Source: Anisodus tanguticus (Eukaryota > Streptophyta > Magnoliopsida > Solanales > Solanaceae). From it: DNA of 64,000 nt. How positions within the stretch are numbered: the first letter of the stretch is position 1; each line of letters begins with the position of its first letter. The translations under genes and the position numbers were made by a program. Location of the stretch: assembly GCA_034509755.1 (NCBI GenBank), contig CM067541.1, positions 3,274,001 through 3,338,000 on the forward strand. Reading direction: 5' to 3'. Under the pieces are notes generated by a model, which did no database searches, was not told the DNA's origin, and worked only from the letters and a program-made list of their open reading frames with translations. Below, one piece after another: positions 48,401 through 59,604 of the stretch.

Positions 48401-51400
48401 GAAGTCTATGCTAAATTTGGCACAATTCCTATGTGTTTCTCACTTCAAATGAGGTAAACATAACTGAGTTTATGGGCGGAAGCAATTGGTAAAGACCACT
48501 CGTAAGCAATTGGTAAAGACCACTCTGCAGTGACTTCATAAGGTTTTCCTATCTCGATTTAGAGTTGACTTATTTGCTGAGAAGTCATTTCTAGTTACTC
48601 AATAAGGACATTTTAGTTTACATCACAGTAGGAAGTGATTTCGAGGCAAAAAGGAATTTCCATTATTTCTTTTGAACTCAGATACAGAAAGAAAATTATG
48701 AAAACATCATCCAAGTTAAATCTATGTTGCTCGGACTCTTCAAAAATGTCAACGGGTCCGTGCCGTATTCTCCAAAAATAGTGTATTTTTGGAGAATCCG
48801 ACACGGGTGCGGCATCGAAAGTGAAGAGTCCGCGCAATTTAGAGTTAAATAATATTCTTCATCTGGCTTTTTTCACAGTGCAATTGATGCTATATTTACT
48901 AGCATCATTTTCTCTTTGCCTTCCCGACACTTCCCAAATTGTGCTGCTTTTGTAATATATGCAGAAGTCTGAGTATAGTCTGCCTGGTTCTATGATTCAG
49001 GGTGAATGTAACTGTTGGACCTCATGAGGAGAGGGTGATGCTTTCTGGGATGCACACGGTAGCAGATATATTTTGTTGCTGTTGCGGGCAAATCGTTGGC
49101 TGGAAATATGTAATTCCCTTTTGTTCCTTCTCTATTATCCTGTGTGTAGACATAGCGGCATAGCGCCCATGTCAATATGCACGAAATGATCAAAATGGTC
49201 CTTAATGTAGGCGCTTTGGTTCCATTTGGTCCTTAATGTATAAACATGATAAAAATGGTCCTTACTGTATTTCAAAATGTGATAAGTTTGGTCCTAAGCC
49301 ATTTAAGTAAAGACAAACACTACTTCTGCCCTCAAAATAAATTGAGGCCATCTACATCTTCTTAGCCGGTTCGAAAATATTTTAGGCTCCCATAGGGGAA
49401 TTAGCAGGAATTAGGGGGCTTTGGGAAGAGCAATGGGTCATAGGGGGAGACTTCAATGTATGTAGGTTTGAATGTGAAAGATTGCACTGCTCCAAAAGAT
49501 CAATTGCAATGGAAACATTCTCGGATACAATCCAAGACCTTGAGTTAATTGACTTGGCATTACAGGAGCACAATTCACTTGGGCCAGAGGTGAAAATTCT
49601 CAACAAGCTTCAAGGATAGACAGGTTCCTTATTTCACCAAAATGGAGTGATTCCTTTAGAGCTGTGAAACAAATTGCTTTGCCAAAAGTGATCTCAGACC
49701 ACAGACCTATATTACTGGAAAATGGGGATTGGGATTCATACTTTAAGTTTGAGAATATGTGGTTGGAGGCAGAAGGCTTCATTGATAAACTTAAAGCATG
49801 GTGGAAAAGCTACAATTTAATTGGGAGGCCAGACTTCATCTTCCTTCAGAAATTGAAAAGTCTGAAGAAGGATATCACAATTTGGAACAAAGAGGAATTT
49901 GGGAAATTGGAGAGCAGGAAATTAAAGGCCTTGAATGATTTGTTGTCATTGGAACAGACTACAGAAGGAAAGCAACTTAGTCCCAATGAGGCCGAGCTTA
50001 TGACTTCTCTGAAAGCTGAATTCAGCAACTAGCTAAAATAGAAGAGATCTCCTGGAGGCATAAGTCCAGATGCTTATGGCTAAAGGAAGGGGATAGAAAC
50101 ACCAAATATTTTCAAAAGATTGCCAATTCAAACAGGAGATACAATTGTATAGACAGGCTTGGTTGGGGATGAGATCATAGAAGACAAGGACGTGGTGAAA
50201 GGGAAAACTCTGGAGTTCTTTGAGAACTTGTACACTGAACCTGAATCATGGAGGCCATCTGCTAATTTTGATGACATAGCCTCCATCACTGAAGAACAAA
50301 GCAGCACCTTGGAAGCCTTGTTTGAAGAGGAGGAAGTATTAGCAGCCATAACATCTAGTGCCCCTGGGCCGGATGGGTTCACTATGGTATTCTATCAGAA
50401 GTCTTGGGACTTCATCAAGCCAGACTTGTTAGCAGCATTGCATCACTATCATCAACACTGCTGGATGATTAAATCTTGCAATGCATCATTCATAGCACTC
50501 ATTCCCCCCCCCCCCCCCCCCCAAAAAAAAAGGAGCAATAGAGCTGAGAGATCACAGACCAATTAGTTTAATTGGCAGCACATACAAGATTATTGCAAAG
50601 GTCTTAGCAGAAAGATTAAAGAAAGTGATTGGGAAGCTGGTCTCAAATCAGCAGAATGCCTTCATTCAAGGGAGGCAAATCACAGATGCTTCCCTCATAG
50701 CTAATGAGGTCCTAGACTGGCAACTGAAACAGGGGAATGCAGGATTACTTTGCAAGTTAGACATTGAGAAGGCATTTGACCAATTGAATTGGTCCTATCT
50801 CATTTCAATTATCCGGCAAATGGGATTTGGTGAAAGGTGGATTAAATGGATCTCATTCAATATTTCTACAGTGAAGTACTCTGTCCTCATCAACAGGAGC
50901 CCAGTAAGATTCTTTTCCCCTTAGAGAGGACTAAGGCAGGGGGATTCCCTTTCTCCTTTTCTATTCATACCAGCAATGGAGGGACTTAGCAAAATGTTGG
51001 ACAAAGCCAAGCAAATGCAGTGGATAAATGGTTTTGATGTAGGGAGGGACAGAGCAGTAAACATCTCTCATCTGTTATATGCAGATGACACACTGATTTT
51101 CTGTGGGGCAGACAGAGTTCAGGTCGTATATTTAAACCTAACTCTTCTGATTTTTTAAGCTATTTCAGGTCTCCACATCAACATGCTAAAAAGTGTACTC
51201 TACCCCGTCAATGAGGTGCTTAATCTTGAGGAACTAGCAGCCATCCTGGGGTGTAGCATTGGAACACTACCAACCACCTACTTAGGCCTTCCGCTTGGAG
51301 CTAAGTTCAAAACAGAAGGCATCTGGAGTGGAGTCACAGAGAAATTTGAAAAAAGACTGGCTTCTTGGCAGATGCAGTACTTATCAACAGGAGGCAGACT

Positions 51401-53341
51401 TACTCTAATCAACAATGTTCTTGACAGCATTGCAACCTAAGTATGTCTCTCCACCCTATTACCAACAAGGTCTTAGAACAGCTGGACAGAATTAGAAGGA
51501 ATTTTCTTTGGGAAGGAAACAGTAGTGAGCACAAATTTCACCTAGTCAAGTGGGACAAGGTCATATTGCCAAAGAAGTCAGGAGGCCTGGGAATCAGTGA
51601 CTTAGCCTTGCACAACAAATGTCTCCTTATGAAGTGGTTATGGAGATGCACTCAGGAGGAGCAAAGCTTATGGAGGGAAATCATAATTGCCAAGCATGGG
51701 GCACTGAACCACTGGAGGTCAAAGTTATCAGGAGAACCATATGGGGTTGGAGTTTGGAAATATATCTGCAAGCTATGGGATGAGTTCTCACAGTTTCATC
51801 ACCTTGTAGTAGGAAGTGGCCACAAAATTAGTTTTTGGAAGGATAAATGGCTCGGGAATTCTCCTCGACTGTCTGGCTACCCCAACATTTTTCAGATAGC
51901 TAGTGATCCTGATTCTACAGTCCAACCGTACAGGGAATGTTTGGAACATAATCCTCAGAAGGAACCTACAAGATTGGGAGTTAGAGGAAATGATCAGTCT
52001 GCTAGCAACACTTCACAATGCAAGCATCAAACCCCTAGCCCCAGATCAGTTTAAATGGAGAGTTACAGACAAAAAGGAATTCTCAGTGAAGGCAGCGTAC
52101 AACTACTAGGTCCACAGAATTCAATTACAGAGAGCTGGACATGGAAACTTATTGGAAGATCAAATTACCACCCAAGATAAGTTGCTTCAGCTGGATAGCC
52201 ATGCATGAAGCATGTTTGACACAAGATAACCTAGCTAGAAGGAAGTTTCACCTTGCCAACAGATGCTATATGTGCCTGGGTGGCAGAAACTCATAGTCAC
52301 CTTTTTCTACAATGCCATGTGGCAGCAGATCTATGGAGTATGTTTATATCACTTTTTGGGCTCAATTGGGTCATGCCACAAAACATCAAAGATAATTTGG
52401 AAGATGATACCAGCGGCTATTTTTTGGACGGTATGGAACGAGAGAAACAAAAGGTGCTTTGATGGGATATCAACTTCCTACCAATATTTAAAAGCTAGAT
52501 GTCTTATGTATCTATATAGTTGGGTTTATACGTCTCCTATAGAATCCCCAGTTACCCTTTTGAACTTTGTTAGCTCATTGTCTCTAGTCTGATGTCTGTA
52601 ATGGAGCTACCTAGTTACTATTGCTAATACTCTTTTGTAACTACTATGCATCTTCTTGATGCCAGCAATAGAACCTTTTACTTCATCAAAAAAATTACAA
52701 TTTCTTCAAGCTCTACCCCTACATCAAAAGTTTTCCTATGGCTCTTTCAAGTTAGAGTTAGGGATTTTGATGTAAGTTCTGAAATCCGATTGAATGATAC
52801 AAGAAGGTAACTTTGTTTTGTAGTTTTGGTAGAAGTAGCTATTGTCTTTACGTATATGACTCAGGACCAAACTTGATCACTCTTTGGAATACATTAAGGA
52901 CCATTGTCATCATGTTTATACATTAAGGACCATTTTGATTATTTTCTCGAATATGCACACATACACAAAAAGAGGAGGGAAATAGTTACTCCTCTCACCA
53001 TAAATGTGTTACCAGTTGCACATGCCATGATATACCTACATGATGTTAAATTTATTAACAACTAGCAACTCTGCGCTTCTAACATGCAGGAGGCTGCGCA
53101 CGAGGAAAGCCAGAAGTATAAAGAAGGGAAGTTTGTTCTTGAAAGGTACGTCTTTCTTTTTTCATGTTGATTCACGTTCGACATCTGTACCTGAAAACGT
53201 CTGTCTGTTTTGAATGTGTTCCGTATAAAATTTTACATGCTCTTCTGGTTGTTTGTTAACAGAGATAGGATCATCGACGGAGTTGACACTGAATTCTACA
53301 CCGATACTCGTCCAAGTATCAGTGATCCAGAGGATGCATAG
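42440..53341 (+). CDS. Yippee-like zinc-binding protein, five exons
   Basis: Coding exons: 42440-42535, 45012-45055, 49001-49109, 53090-53145 and 53263-53341. All four introns have GT-AG ends and the phases join exactly to 384 nt (127 residues plus TAG). The protein starts MGRIFVVDLEGRTYKCKFCK and contains GFHCRRGKAYLFNKV, then VGPHEERVMLSGMHTVADIF, then CCCCGQIVGWKYEAAHEESQ, ending PSISDPEDA. This is the complete Yippee domain, a beta-tent fold (related to cereblon/MsrB) with one zinc bound by two CxxC pairs, here C16/C19 and C72/C75. Length is normal for plant Yippee proteins; their role is poorly known. Introns of 2476, 3945, 3980 and 117 bp are crowded with transposons, yet every splice site looks intact, so the gene is probably functional. 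The start codon is the only ATG giving the conserved N-terminus. Confidence 0.93.
42870..43126. mobile_element. Stowaway MITE in Yippee intron 1
   Basis: CTCCCATCCTCCCAAAAAG at the left and CTTTTTGGGACGGAGGGAG-type sequence at the right form imperfect inverted repeats. TA lies on both sides (42868-42869 and 43127-43128). It is 257 bp, as usual for the family. Confidence 0.9.
43619..43689 (-). tRNA. tRNA-Pro(AGG)-like gene, probably a pseudogene
   Basis: On the minus strand the sequence starts GGGCATTAGGTCTAGTGG, has a perfect 7-bp acceptor stem (GGGCATT/AATGCCC), a normal D arm and an anticodon arm CTCGC-TTAGGGT-GCGAG with anticodon AGG (proline). The T arm is damaged: CCAG-TTCAATT-CTCGA has lost one G and has a mismatch relative to the normal 5-bp stem, making the gene 71 nt rather than 72. 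The B box is therefore altered. It lies in intron 1 of the Yippee-like gene on the opposite strand. Likely a recently decayed copy. Confidence 0.82.
44774..44797. repeat. (TA)n microsatellite
   Basis: About ten TA units, followed by a TTTA/TTTATTTA tract, in intron 1, 220 bp before exon 2. Confidence 0.9.
45981..46200 (+). mobile_element. Full-length Au SINE with perfect 17-bp TSD, Yippee intron 2
   Basis: A 17-bp repeat ATCCAACTGATAAATGT (45981-45997 and 46184-46200) brackets a 186-bp element with A box GCCTTGGTGTCACTGG, B box GGGGTTCGAGCGG, GTGGTCCGGCCCTTCCC and the end TGCACCGGGCTGCCC followed by a T run. The best-preserved SINE in the window. Confidence 0.95.
47333..48234. mobile_element. 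Mutator-like long-TIR foldback element, Yippee intron 2
   Basis: The left end (GGCAGAATATATAGTTTACC...GAGACCAAATCCCCGTGACA) and the right end are long inverted repeats of roughly 150-170 bp with scattered mismatches. No TSD was resolved. The interior holds a two-copy tandem segment (about 47770-47880 and 47898-48000; 'cacctt(c)a(g/a)tggtgaaa') and a GC-rich CCATGGCGCCGCCGCCACC stretch that looks captured. Confidence 0.75.
48722..48842. mobile_element. 121-bp hAT MITE, Yippee intron 2
   Basis: The ends CTATGTTGCTCGGACTCTTC and GAAGAGTCCGCGCAATTTAG are inverted repeats. A perfect 8-bp TSD AGTTAAAT is at 48714-48721 and 48843-48850. The middle is itself palindromic (ATTCTCCAAAAATA/TATTTTTGGAGAAT). 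It sits 158 bp before exon 3. Confidence 0.92.
49183..52949. mobile_element. Long-TIR (Mutator-like) non-autonomous element split by a LINE, Yippee intron 3
   Basis: Left arm (49183 to about 49340) and right arm (about 52780-52949) are inverted repeats containing ATCAAAATGGTCCTTAATGT, ATAAACATGAT and AAGTTTGGTCCT. The 9-bp word AATATGCAC flanks both ends (49174-49182, 52950-52958), matching the 9-bp duplications of Mutator-like elements. The left arm carries an extra 30-bp partial duplication (TTTGGTTCCATTTGGTCCTT). The LINE occupies the interior. Confidence 0.8.
49384..52700 (+). mobile_element. L1-type LINE, 5'-truncated and decayed
   Basis: Translation gives, in order: the end of an AP-endonuclease domain (EEQWVIGGDFNVCRFE, then SDHRPILLENGDW); reverse transcriptase blocks (APGPDGFTMVFYQKSW, NQQNAFIQGRQITDASLIAN, KLDIEKAFDQLNWSYL, LYADDTLIF, TYLGLPLGAKF); and a zf-RVT region with SFWKDKWLG and HLFLQCHVAADLW. 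There are at least six frame breaks or stops and a polyC run (about 50505-50522), so it is inactive. The 3' end lies in ACTTCATCAAAAAAATTAC. ORF1 and most of the endonuclease are missing. Confidence 0.9.
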
Positions 53342-54246
53342 GCTTTGTTATGTTTGTATCTAAACATTTGTATGGTTGTATCTTGTAGGTCTAGTTTGTA
53401 GATATAGGAAAGAAGATGTTTGTAATCTTGTAGGTATGTTATGCAGATATAGAAAAGAAGAAGCTGATGCATAAGTTTTTGGTCTATAATACATGAGTCC
53501 TTATGTAAGGAGTTTTTCATTATGTACGAAAAAGTAGAAATTACGAGCTTGTATGGTTATAAGTTAAAATTATTCAGGTCAATTCTATTTGTTAAATTGA
53601 ATAATTCAAACAAATATGCCAAAGAGGTAGACAAAAATTTGGGAACAGGGGAAAAATACCCCTTTATTTTCTTTTATTAGCCAACTTTACCCTCCGTTAG
53701 CAATTGTGAATAAGAATACCCCTGCCGTTATCAAACTTTATACCTATACCCCTATTTGGATGGAAAACCCCAAAACCTCCTAAATTACCCATTTATAAAA
53801 AATTATAAAAAATTATCCATTCCCACCTTTGTTGACCCGGTCCCGGTCCGACCCGCCTATCATCATCATCAAGCTTGAAGCTTCTTTCATGATGAAAAAA
53901 AAACACTCAAATGATTAAACCACAAAATCCACCTCAAATTTCACCTTTAAACCCATCTCCAATTCTTTAAAAACTGGTATCTTAAAATAAATCAAAAAAT
54001 CAATCCAAACATAATTTGAAAAAGAAATTTGACAAAAAAAGGAGAAAATTTCTATGAACGAAGTTAACGCAACTAAACAAAAGAGAAGAAAAAAAAGAGA
54101 AAAGTAGATAATGAAAAGTGAGAGGAATAAGCTAATCAACTCATAACAAGCAAAATAGGGAAGATTAGAGCTAAGTCTGTAATTAATAAGCATAGATGGC
54201 AGTGTCATAAGGAAAAATAATGAATAAGTAAATTGCCCATAAGAAC
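53342..54246. other. Yippee 3' UTR and intergenic DNA
   Basis: The first 200 bases contain two near-repeats of ATGTTTGTA(A/T)CTTGTAGGT(C/A)T...GATATAG(G/A)AAAGAAGA, presumably in the 3' UTR. From about 53640 the sequence 'gggaaaaatacccctttatttt...ccctccgttag' resembles one end of a repeat, but no second end was found. No gene. Confidence 0.5.
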
Positions 54247-54347
54247 TGTTGAGAATATAATCAAATATTGAAGTGTGTGACCATCTGATCTAAAAACTTA
54301 AACTGTTAGATAGAACACACTTTTAATATTTGATTATATTCTCAACA
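54247..54347. repeat. 101-bp palindrome-ended fragment of a TRIM LTR
   Basis: TGTTGAGAATATAATCAAATATT at the left is exactly inverted at the right end. The interior (GAAGTGTGTGACCATCTGATC onward) and right end match the LTR-like piece at 55058-55138. It looks like a rearranged LTR or head-to-head remnant. Confidence 0.75.
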
Positions 54348-54839
54348 TTACCATTATTTTGTGTGGCCTTTGACAGTGTGGTCCCATATGTTATCAATGA
54401 AATCATATTTACAGCGTGAAATCCATGTTCTCTTTTGGACCAAACATATAGGATAGGAGAGTTACAAGATTGAACTCATTTCCATGAACTTCACTAAAGT
54501 GAAAGATGCCTTTTAATATTTGTGACGTCTTCAAATCATTGGAATGTTTACAACCAATGATTCTTACTTGAAGGCCACGTCTATATATTGATTTTGGAAG
54601 ATTTCACAACTAAGGCAGAAACAAACTCTCCCTTTTCTCCTCACAAATTAGCTTTAGCTTCATCCAATATATATTGGAAAGCCACGAATCATTTTGCAAT
54701 AAATGATTAAAAAAAAACTCCAGTAGTCTCATCAAGCAACTTGCCACGTTTTCTGGAAGATGTATCTCGCTTCTTCATTTCTCTCTGGATCAGACTTTCG
54801 CAAATCACTATCTTATTGATTCCTTTGTCATACTTAACG

Positions 54840-55057
54840 GTGAAGTTTTTATATTTTCAAATCGAATAATTCTGACATAAACAAATTTAATATAATGATA
54901 AAGTTTTTATATCTTTAAACCTCTGAATAAATAACCAGCGAAGATTTTATATCTTCAAACCAACAAACGTTACTAAATCGATAAAGTTTTTATATTCTTT
55001 AAAGCGAGTAGTAACTTGGAGTAGAAAATTACGCAAATTTTAATCTCCAAACATAGT
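54840..55057. repeat. Short repeats resembling the leader of the 7.4-kb Copia element
   Basis: Several copies of (G/A)AAG(T/A)TTTTATAT(C/T)TTCAAA separated by 40-60 bp, as in the tandem leader repeats at 62361-63030, followed by GAGTAGAAAATTACGCAAATTTTAATCTCCAAACATA. No LTR or coding part is attached. Confidence 0.6.
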
Positions 55058-55513
55058 ATTGAAGTGTGCGACCATCTGATCTAAAAGCTTAAGCTGTTAG
55101 ATAGAACACACTTTTAATATTTGATTATATTCTCAACACGCCCCTCACGTGCTGACCTGATTTTTTTTCATGGTCCAAACACGTGGAAATTCTTTTTGAT
55201 AATGGGTGGCGGTGAACTTCGATCCCAGGACCTTTGCCATGCTCTGATACCATGTAAAGAATGAATATTGGACCTAACTCAACCCCAAAAGCTAGCTTGT
55301 AGGGTGAAGATTGTCCAAATCAATATAAGGAGTTCATATTCCCATTCCATTTCTGATGTGCGAGTCTTAACATTCCTTGCACGCTCAGACCTCGTTAACT
55401 AGAGCGTGGACAATATAATTTGAGAGTCCAACATCAACGAACAAAGAATTAAAATGGGTCTAGTTAAACTGTTAGATAAAACACACTTTTAATATTTGAT
55501 TATATTTTCAACA
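55058..55513 (-). mobile_element. TRIM-like miniature retrotransposon
   Basis: On the minus strand: an LTR-like unit 55513 to 55253 (TGTTGAAAATATAATC...TCTTTACA), then TGGTATCAGAGC (complement at 55241-55252), the standard initiator-Met primer site. After about 100 bp of non-coding DNA comes GTGAGGGGCG (polypurine tract), then TGTTGAGAATATAATC starting a second, truncated terminal repeat (55138 to 55058). There is no coding capacity. The two repeats share only their first part, so the copy is rearranged. Confidence 0.7.
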
Positions 55514-56148
55514 CATAAGAAGGAAGAACTACCGAGGTTTAATCTCTGAAAAGAGTAACTTTCTTCTTTTTGAAAAGACTAACTTCCTTCTCTCTTTTGT
55601 AATTTCGTACCTAAAAAAAGAACAAGACCCACGAAATAATAAGTCTTAATTCTCTGTAATTTGCTACAATCGGTACAACAAATATCCTCTTTTGCGGGAA
55701 ATGAATTTCGTTTATATGAAGATCAATTTCACAGGCTTACGAATTTCACATTATATAATTATACATGTGATATGAAATCTTCTACAAAACTTGCTACATT
55801 GTGATCATGCAAGTTATAAGCCATTTTAAAGTATTTTAAGATCATCATAATTCAGGTCATCTATCCTAAGTATTTATGAATTTTCTTTTTTTCCACAAAA
55901 TCATAAATCATAAAGGGTAGAAATTCATTAATAAATAAGTAGAGTTAAGAGAGTAAAATCCGATTATCGTCACTTGATTCAAGCACAGGTAGATGTTAAC
56001 TTTTGTTTATGTCCTTCTTGACGTCGTTTGCCCTACTTTGAACCAGTGTGACTATTTTTATGTGAATGCCATAAATGTGCCCATTATTTTTACCTCTCAA
56101 GATCAGATCATAGATTAGTGGTGACTGGTGATTCACTGGAATGAACTA
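55514..56148. other. Intergenic, no gene recognised
   Basis: AT-rich flank of the Copia insertion; nothing distinctive. Confidence 0.5.
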
Positions 56149-56153
56149 ATCAT

Positions 56154-56629
56154 TGTTATCTCGCCTGTGTTAAAAAAATCAGAAAAAAAAAAACCAAAAT
56201 CAGAAAAAACAGAAACTGGAAAAATAATGCAGAAGTAAAAAAATATCCGAGACCACATAATTCACTGTGTCCTTAAGGAATTTAATCCCCTCACTGTACC
56301 CGAGGTTATGGATTACTTCCTCCCAGGATAAAACGGATATACCTGTCGCAGGAGTAGCGGTACATCAAACGCCTTCGACGTCGACGAACTCAAAGTTGGC
56401 AACGAAACACAGTAAGACTCGATAGTTTTATTTGTGAAAAGAATGCAGAATTTTCAGATACAGGAAAAAATTTCAGTGTATTAAAAATGAGGCATTGCCT
56501 CAGTTTATATAGCTTCGAAGGTGCCTCTTCGAAATAGGTTGGTGACTGTTCGGAAAAGTTGCCTTCATTTTCCTTCCATTTCTCATTCACACCAACTTGG
56601 CTAGTTTTATTCATTAACTAGCTTTAACA
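56154..56629 (-). mobile_element. 3' LTR of the 7.4-kb Copia element
   Basis: Minus-strand start TGTTAAAGCTAGTTAATG, end GGCGAGATAACA. It has the TATA box CTATATAAACTG (complement near 56503-56514). Preceded (minus sense) by polypurine ATGTGGGGGAT. Confidence 0.95.
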
Positions 56630-57188
56630 ATCCCCCACATGAATGGGGAATGGCTATATGATGAAAAACATGCATGACAAAAAGCGTGTGATTCGTAAGC
56701 AAGGATTAATCGCAATTTGGATAAGTAGATTTCTCTTTGAACTTTCCGTAGTGAACATATGTCGGATATACTCGGTCAATCGGTAGATTTGATATCCTTG
56801 AACCGTCGAGCTTTGGTGTATACCTAGACAACCACATGTCACACAATTAACCCTTTAACCGTCTTTGGTTCTCATTGTTTTGTTCGTTTGACCATGAACA
56901 CCGCCTGGTTCATAAGTGCGTAGAGAATTGGCCTTACATAATTCTCCTTGAAGCGGCTTACACTTCACACTTACATAGGTGATTCCTAAATGTGTCATCC
57001 CGTAGATACACTATTTGATATACCCCGTACCAAACTTAGGAACCATTAAAAAGCCGTAATGCTTTATCCCAGGTACCGAACATTGCCTCATCACGAGAAT
57101 GGACCAAAGATTTATTGTGACAATGTTGAACCGTCATTAATGACTTTGTTTGATCTCTTTGAACCTAGATCTTGGGATCTCCGGTCTT

Positions 57189-59600
57189 CTAGGTAGAGTT
57201 ACCGTCACGATGACTTGTCCTCGGCCATAGTCCCATTCCCCTTGATGATCTTTCAACTACCTCTCTAGTTAGGCCTTTAGTTAGTGGATCCGACACATTA
57301 TCTCTTGACTTAACATAGTCAATTGTGATAATTCCAAGTAGAGAGTAGTTGTCTAACGGTATTATGTCTTCGTCGTATGTGACGAGACTTTCCGTTGTAC
57401 ATAAGGCTCCCGCTCTTCCTATTGCCGCTTGGCTATCGCAATGTATGCATATAGGAGCCAACAGTTTGGGCCAAAATGGAATATCTTCTAAGAAATTCCG
57501 GAGCCATTCAAACTTCTTCACCGGCTTTGTCTAAAGCTATGAACTCGAGATTCCATTATAGAGCGGGCGATACATGTCCGTTTGGATGACTTCCAAGACA
57601 CTTTGCTCCTCCACCTATGGTAAAAACATATCCACTTGTGGATTTAGTTTCGATTGAACCGGTGATTCAATTTGCATCTTTGTATCCTTCAATAACTGCA
57701 GGATACCGTTATAATGCAAAGCAAAGTTTTGAGTATGTTTTAAATACCCCAAAACTCGTTTCATTGCCGACCAATGTTTTTGGTCGGGATTACTAGTGTA
57801 GCGACTTAGTTTACTTATAGCACACGCAATATCAGGTCGCGTACAGTTCATGATATACATAAAACTTTCCAACACTCTGGCATAATCCAATTGAGAATGA
57901 CTTTCACCTTTATTCTTTGCAAGAGCAAGGTTCATATCAATTGGCGTCTTTGTAACTTTAAAGTCCAAATACTTGAACTTTTCAAGTACCTTTTCAATAT
58001 AATGAGTTTGAGACAATGCTAGACCTTGAGGAGTCTTATGGATTTTAATTCCCAGAATTAAATCGGCAACTCCTAAGTCTTTCATATCAAACTTACTAGC
58101 AAGCATGCGCTTAGTAGCATTTATGTTAGCAATGTCGTTACTCATTATCAACATATCATCCACGTACAAACAAACAATGACTACGTGGTTCGGAGTGTTC
58201 TTAAATGTAGACACATTTATCACACTCATTTATCTTGAATCCATTTGACATCATTGTATGATCAAATTTTGCATGCCACTGTTAGGTGCTTGTTTTAGTC
58301 CGTAAAGAGACTTAACAAGTCAACACACCTTCTTCTCTTTCCCTGGAACTACAAACCCCTCAGGTTGTTCCATGTAAATTTCTTCCTCTAACTCTCCATT
58401 TAGTTTTCACATCCATTTGATGGATTTCAAGACCGTACACGGCGGCTAACGCTACTAACACCCGAATGGATGTAATCTTCGTTACCAGCGAGTATGTATC
58501 AAAGTAATCGAGACCTTCTCGTTGTCTAAAACCTTTAACAACTAGTCTTGCCTTATATTTATCAATAGTACCATCAGCTTTCATTTTCCGCTTGAAAATC
58601 CATTTGGAACCTAAAGGTTTATTCCCTGGAGGAAGTTCAACCAATTCCCAAGTATGGTTGTTTAATATGGATTCTATCTCACTATTGATTGCCTCTTTCC
58701 AAAATTGAGCTTCCGATGAAGACATAGCTTCGTTGAAGGTTCGAGGCTCATTCTCCAACAAAAATGTTAGAAATTCTGGTCCAAATGAAGTAGACGTCCT
58801 TTGACGTTTGCTGCGTCTTGGATTTTCCTCATCAGGAATATTTTTCTTTGTTTCTTCCCGAGGTCGTTTAGATTCTTTGTTAGACGACTCACATTCCTTT
58901 TTATACGGATATATGGTTTCAAAGAAGTCAGCATTATCTGATTCAATTACCGTATTCACCTGAACGTCGGGATTTTCTGATTTGTGAACCAGAAATCGAT
59001 ATGCCTTACTATTTGTGGCATATCCTATGAAAACACAATCAATGGTTTTATGTCCTATTTTTACCCTTTTGGGTTTAAGAACTTGCACCTTGGCCAAACA
59101 CCCCCACACTTTGAAGTATCCCAAATTGGGCTTCCTTCCTTTCCACTTTTCGTATGGAATAGATTTTGTTTTGCTATGGGGCACTCGATTGAGTATTCGG
59201 CTAGTTTGTTAGAGTGGCTTCCCCCACAAGTTCGTGGTAAACCAGAACTTATTAACAGTGGCATTCATCATTTCTTTCGGGGTTCTATTTTTCCTTTCCG
59301 CAATTCCGTTTGATTGTGGCGAGTAAGGGCGATTGTTTGATGAATAATGCCATATTCCAAACATATTTGTTCAAAAGGAGATTCATATTCACCGCCCATA
59401 TCACTCCTTATCATTTTAATCTTTTTGGTAAGTTGAGTCTCAACTTCAGTTTTGTATTGCCTGAATGCTTCAATTGCTTCATCTTTACTATTAAGTAAAT
59501 AAACGTAGCAATACCGCGTACTATCGTCAATAAAAGTTATGAAATACTTCTTTCCACCGCGAGATGGGATTGACTTCATGTCACAAATATCGTATGGATT
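57189..59600 (-). pseudogene. Copia pol: integrase, RT and RNase H, frameshifted
   Basis: Integrase core at 59268-59579 (KKYFITFIDDSTRYCYVYLL, IRSDMGGEYESPF); integrase C-terminal part and linker to the RT start at 58360-59184 (VWGCLAKVQVLKPKRVKIG, LGSKWIFKRKMKADG, HQMDVKTKW). RT palm with LYVDDMLIMSN and the RNase H start at 57615-58229. RNase H end at 57189-57521 (IHCDSQAAIGRAG, VKSRDNVSDPLTKGL). Breaks lie near 59200, 58370, 58230 and 57560. In DVKTKW the expected DVKTAFL is altered. The polyprotein normally carries out reverse transcription and integration in virus-like particles; this copy cannot. Confidence 0.92.
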
Positions 59601-59604
59601 AAGT

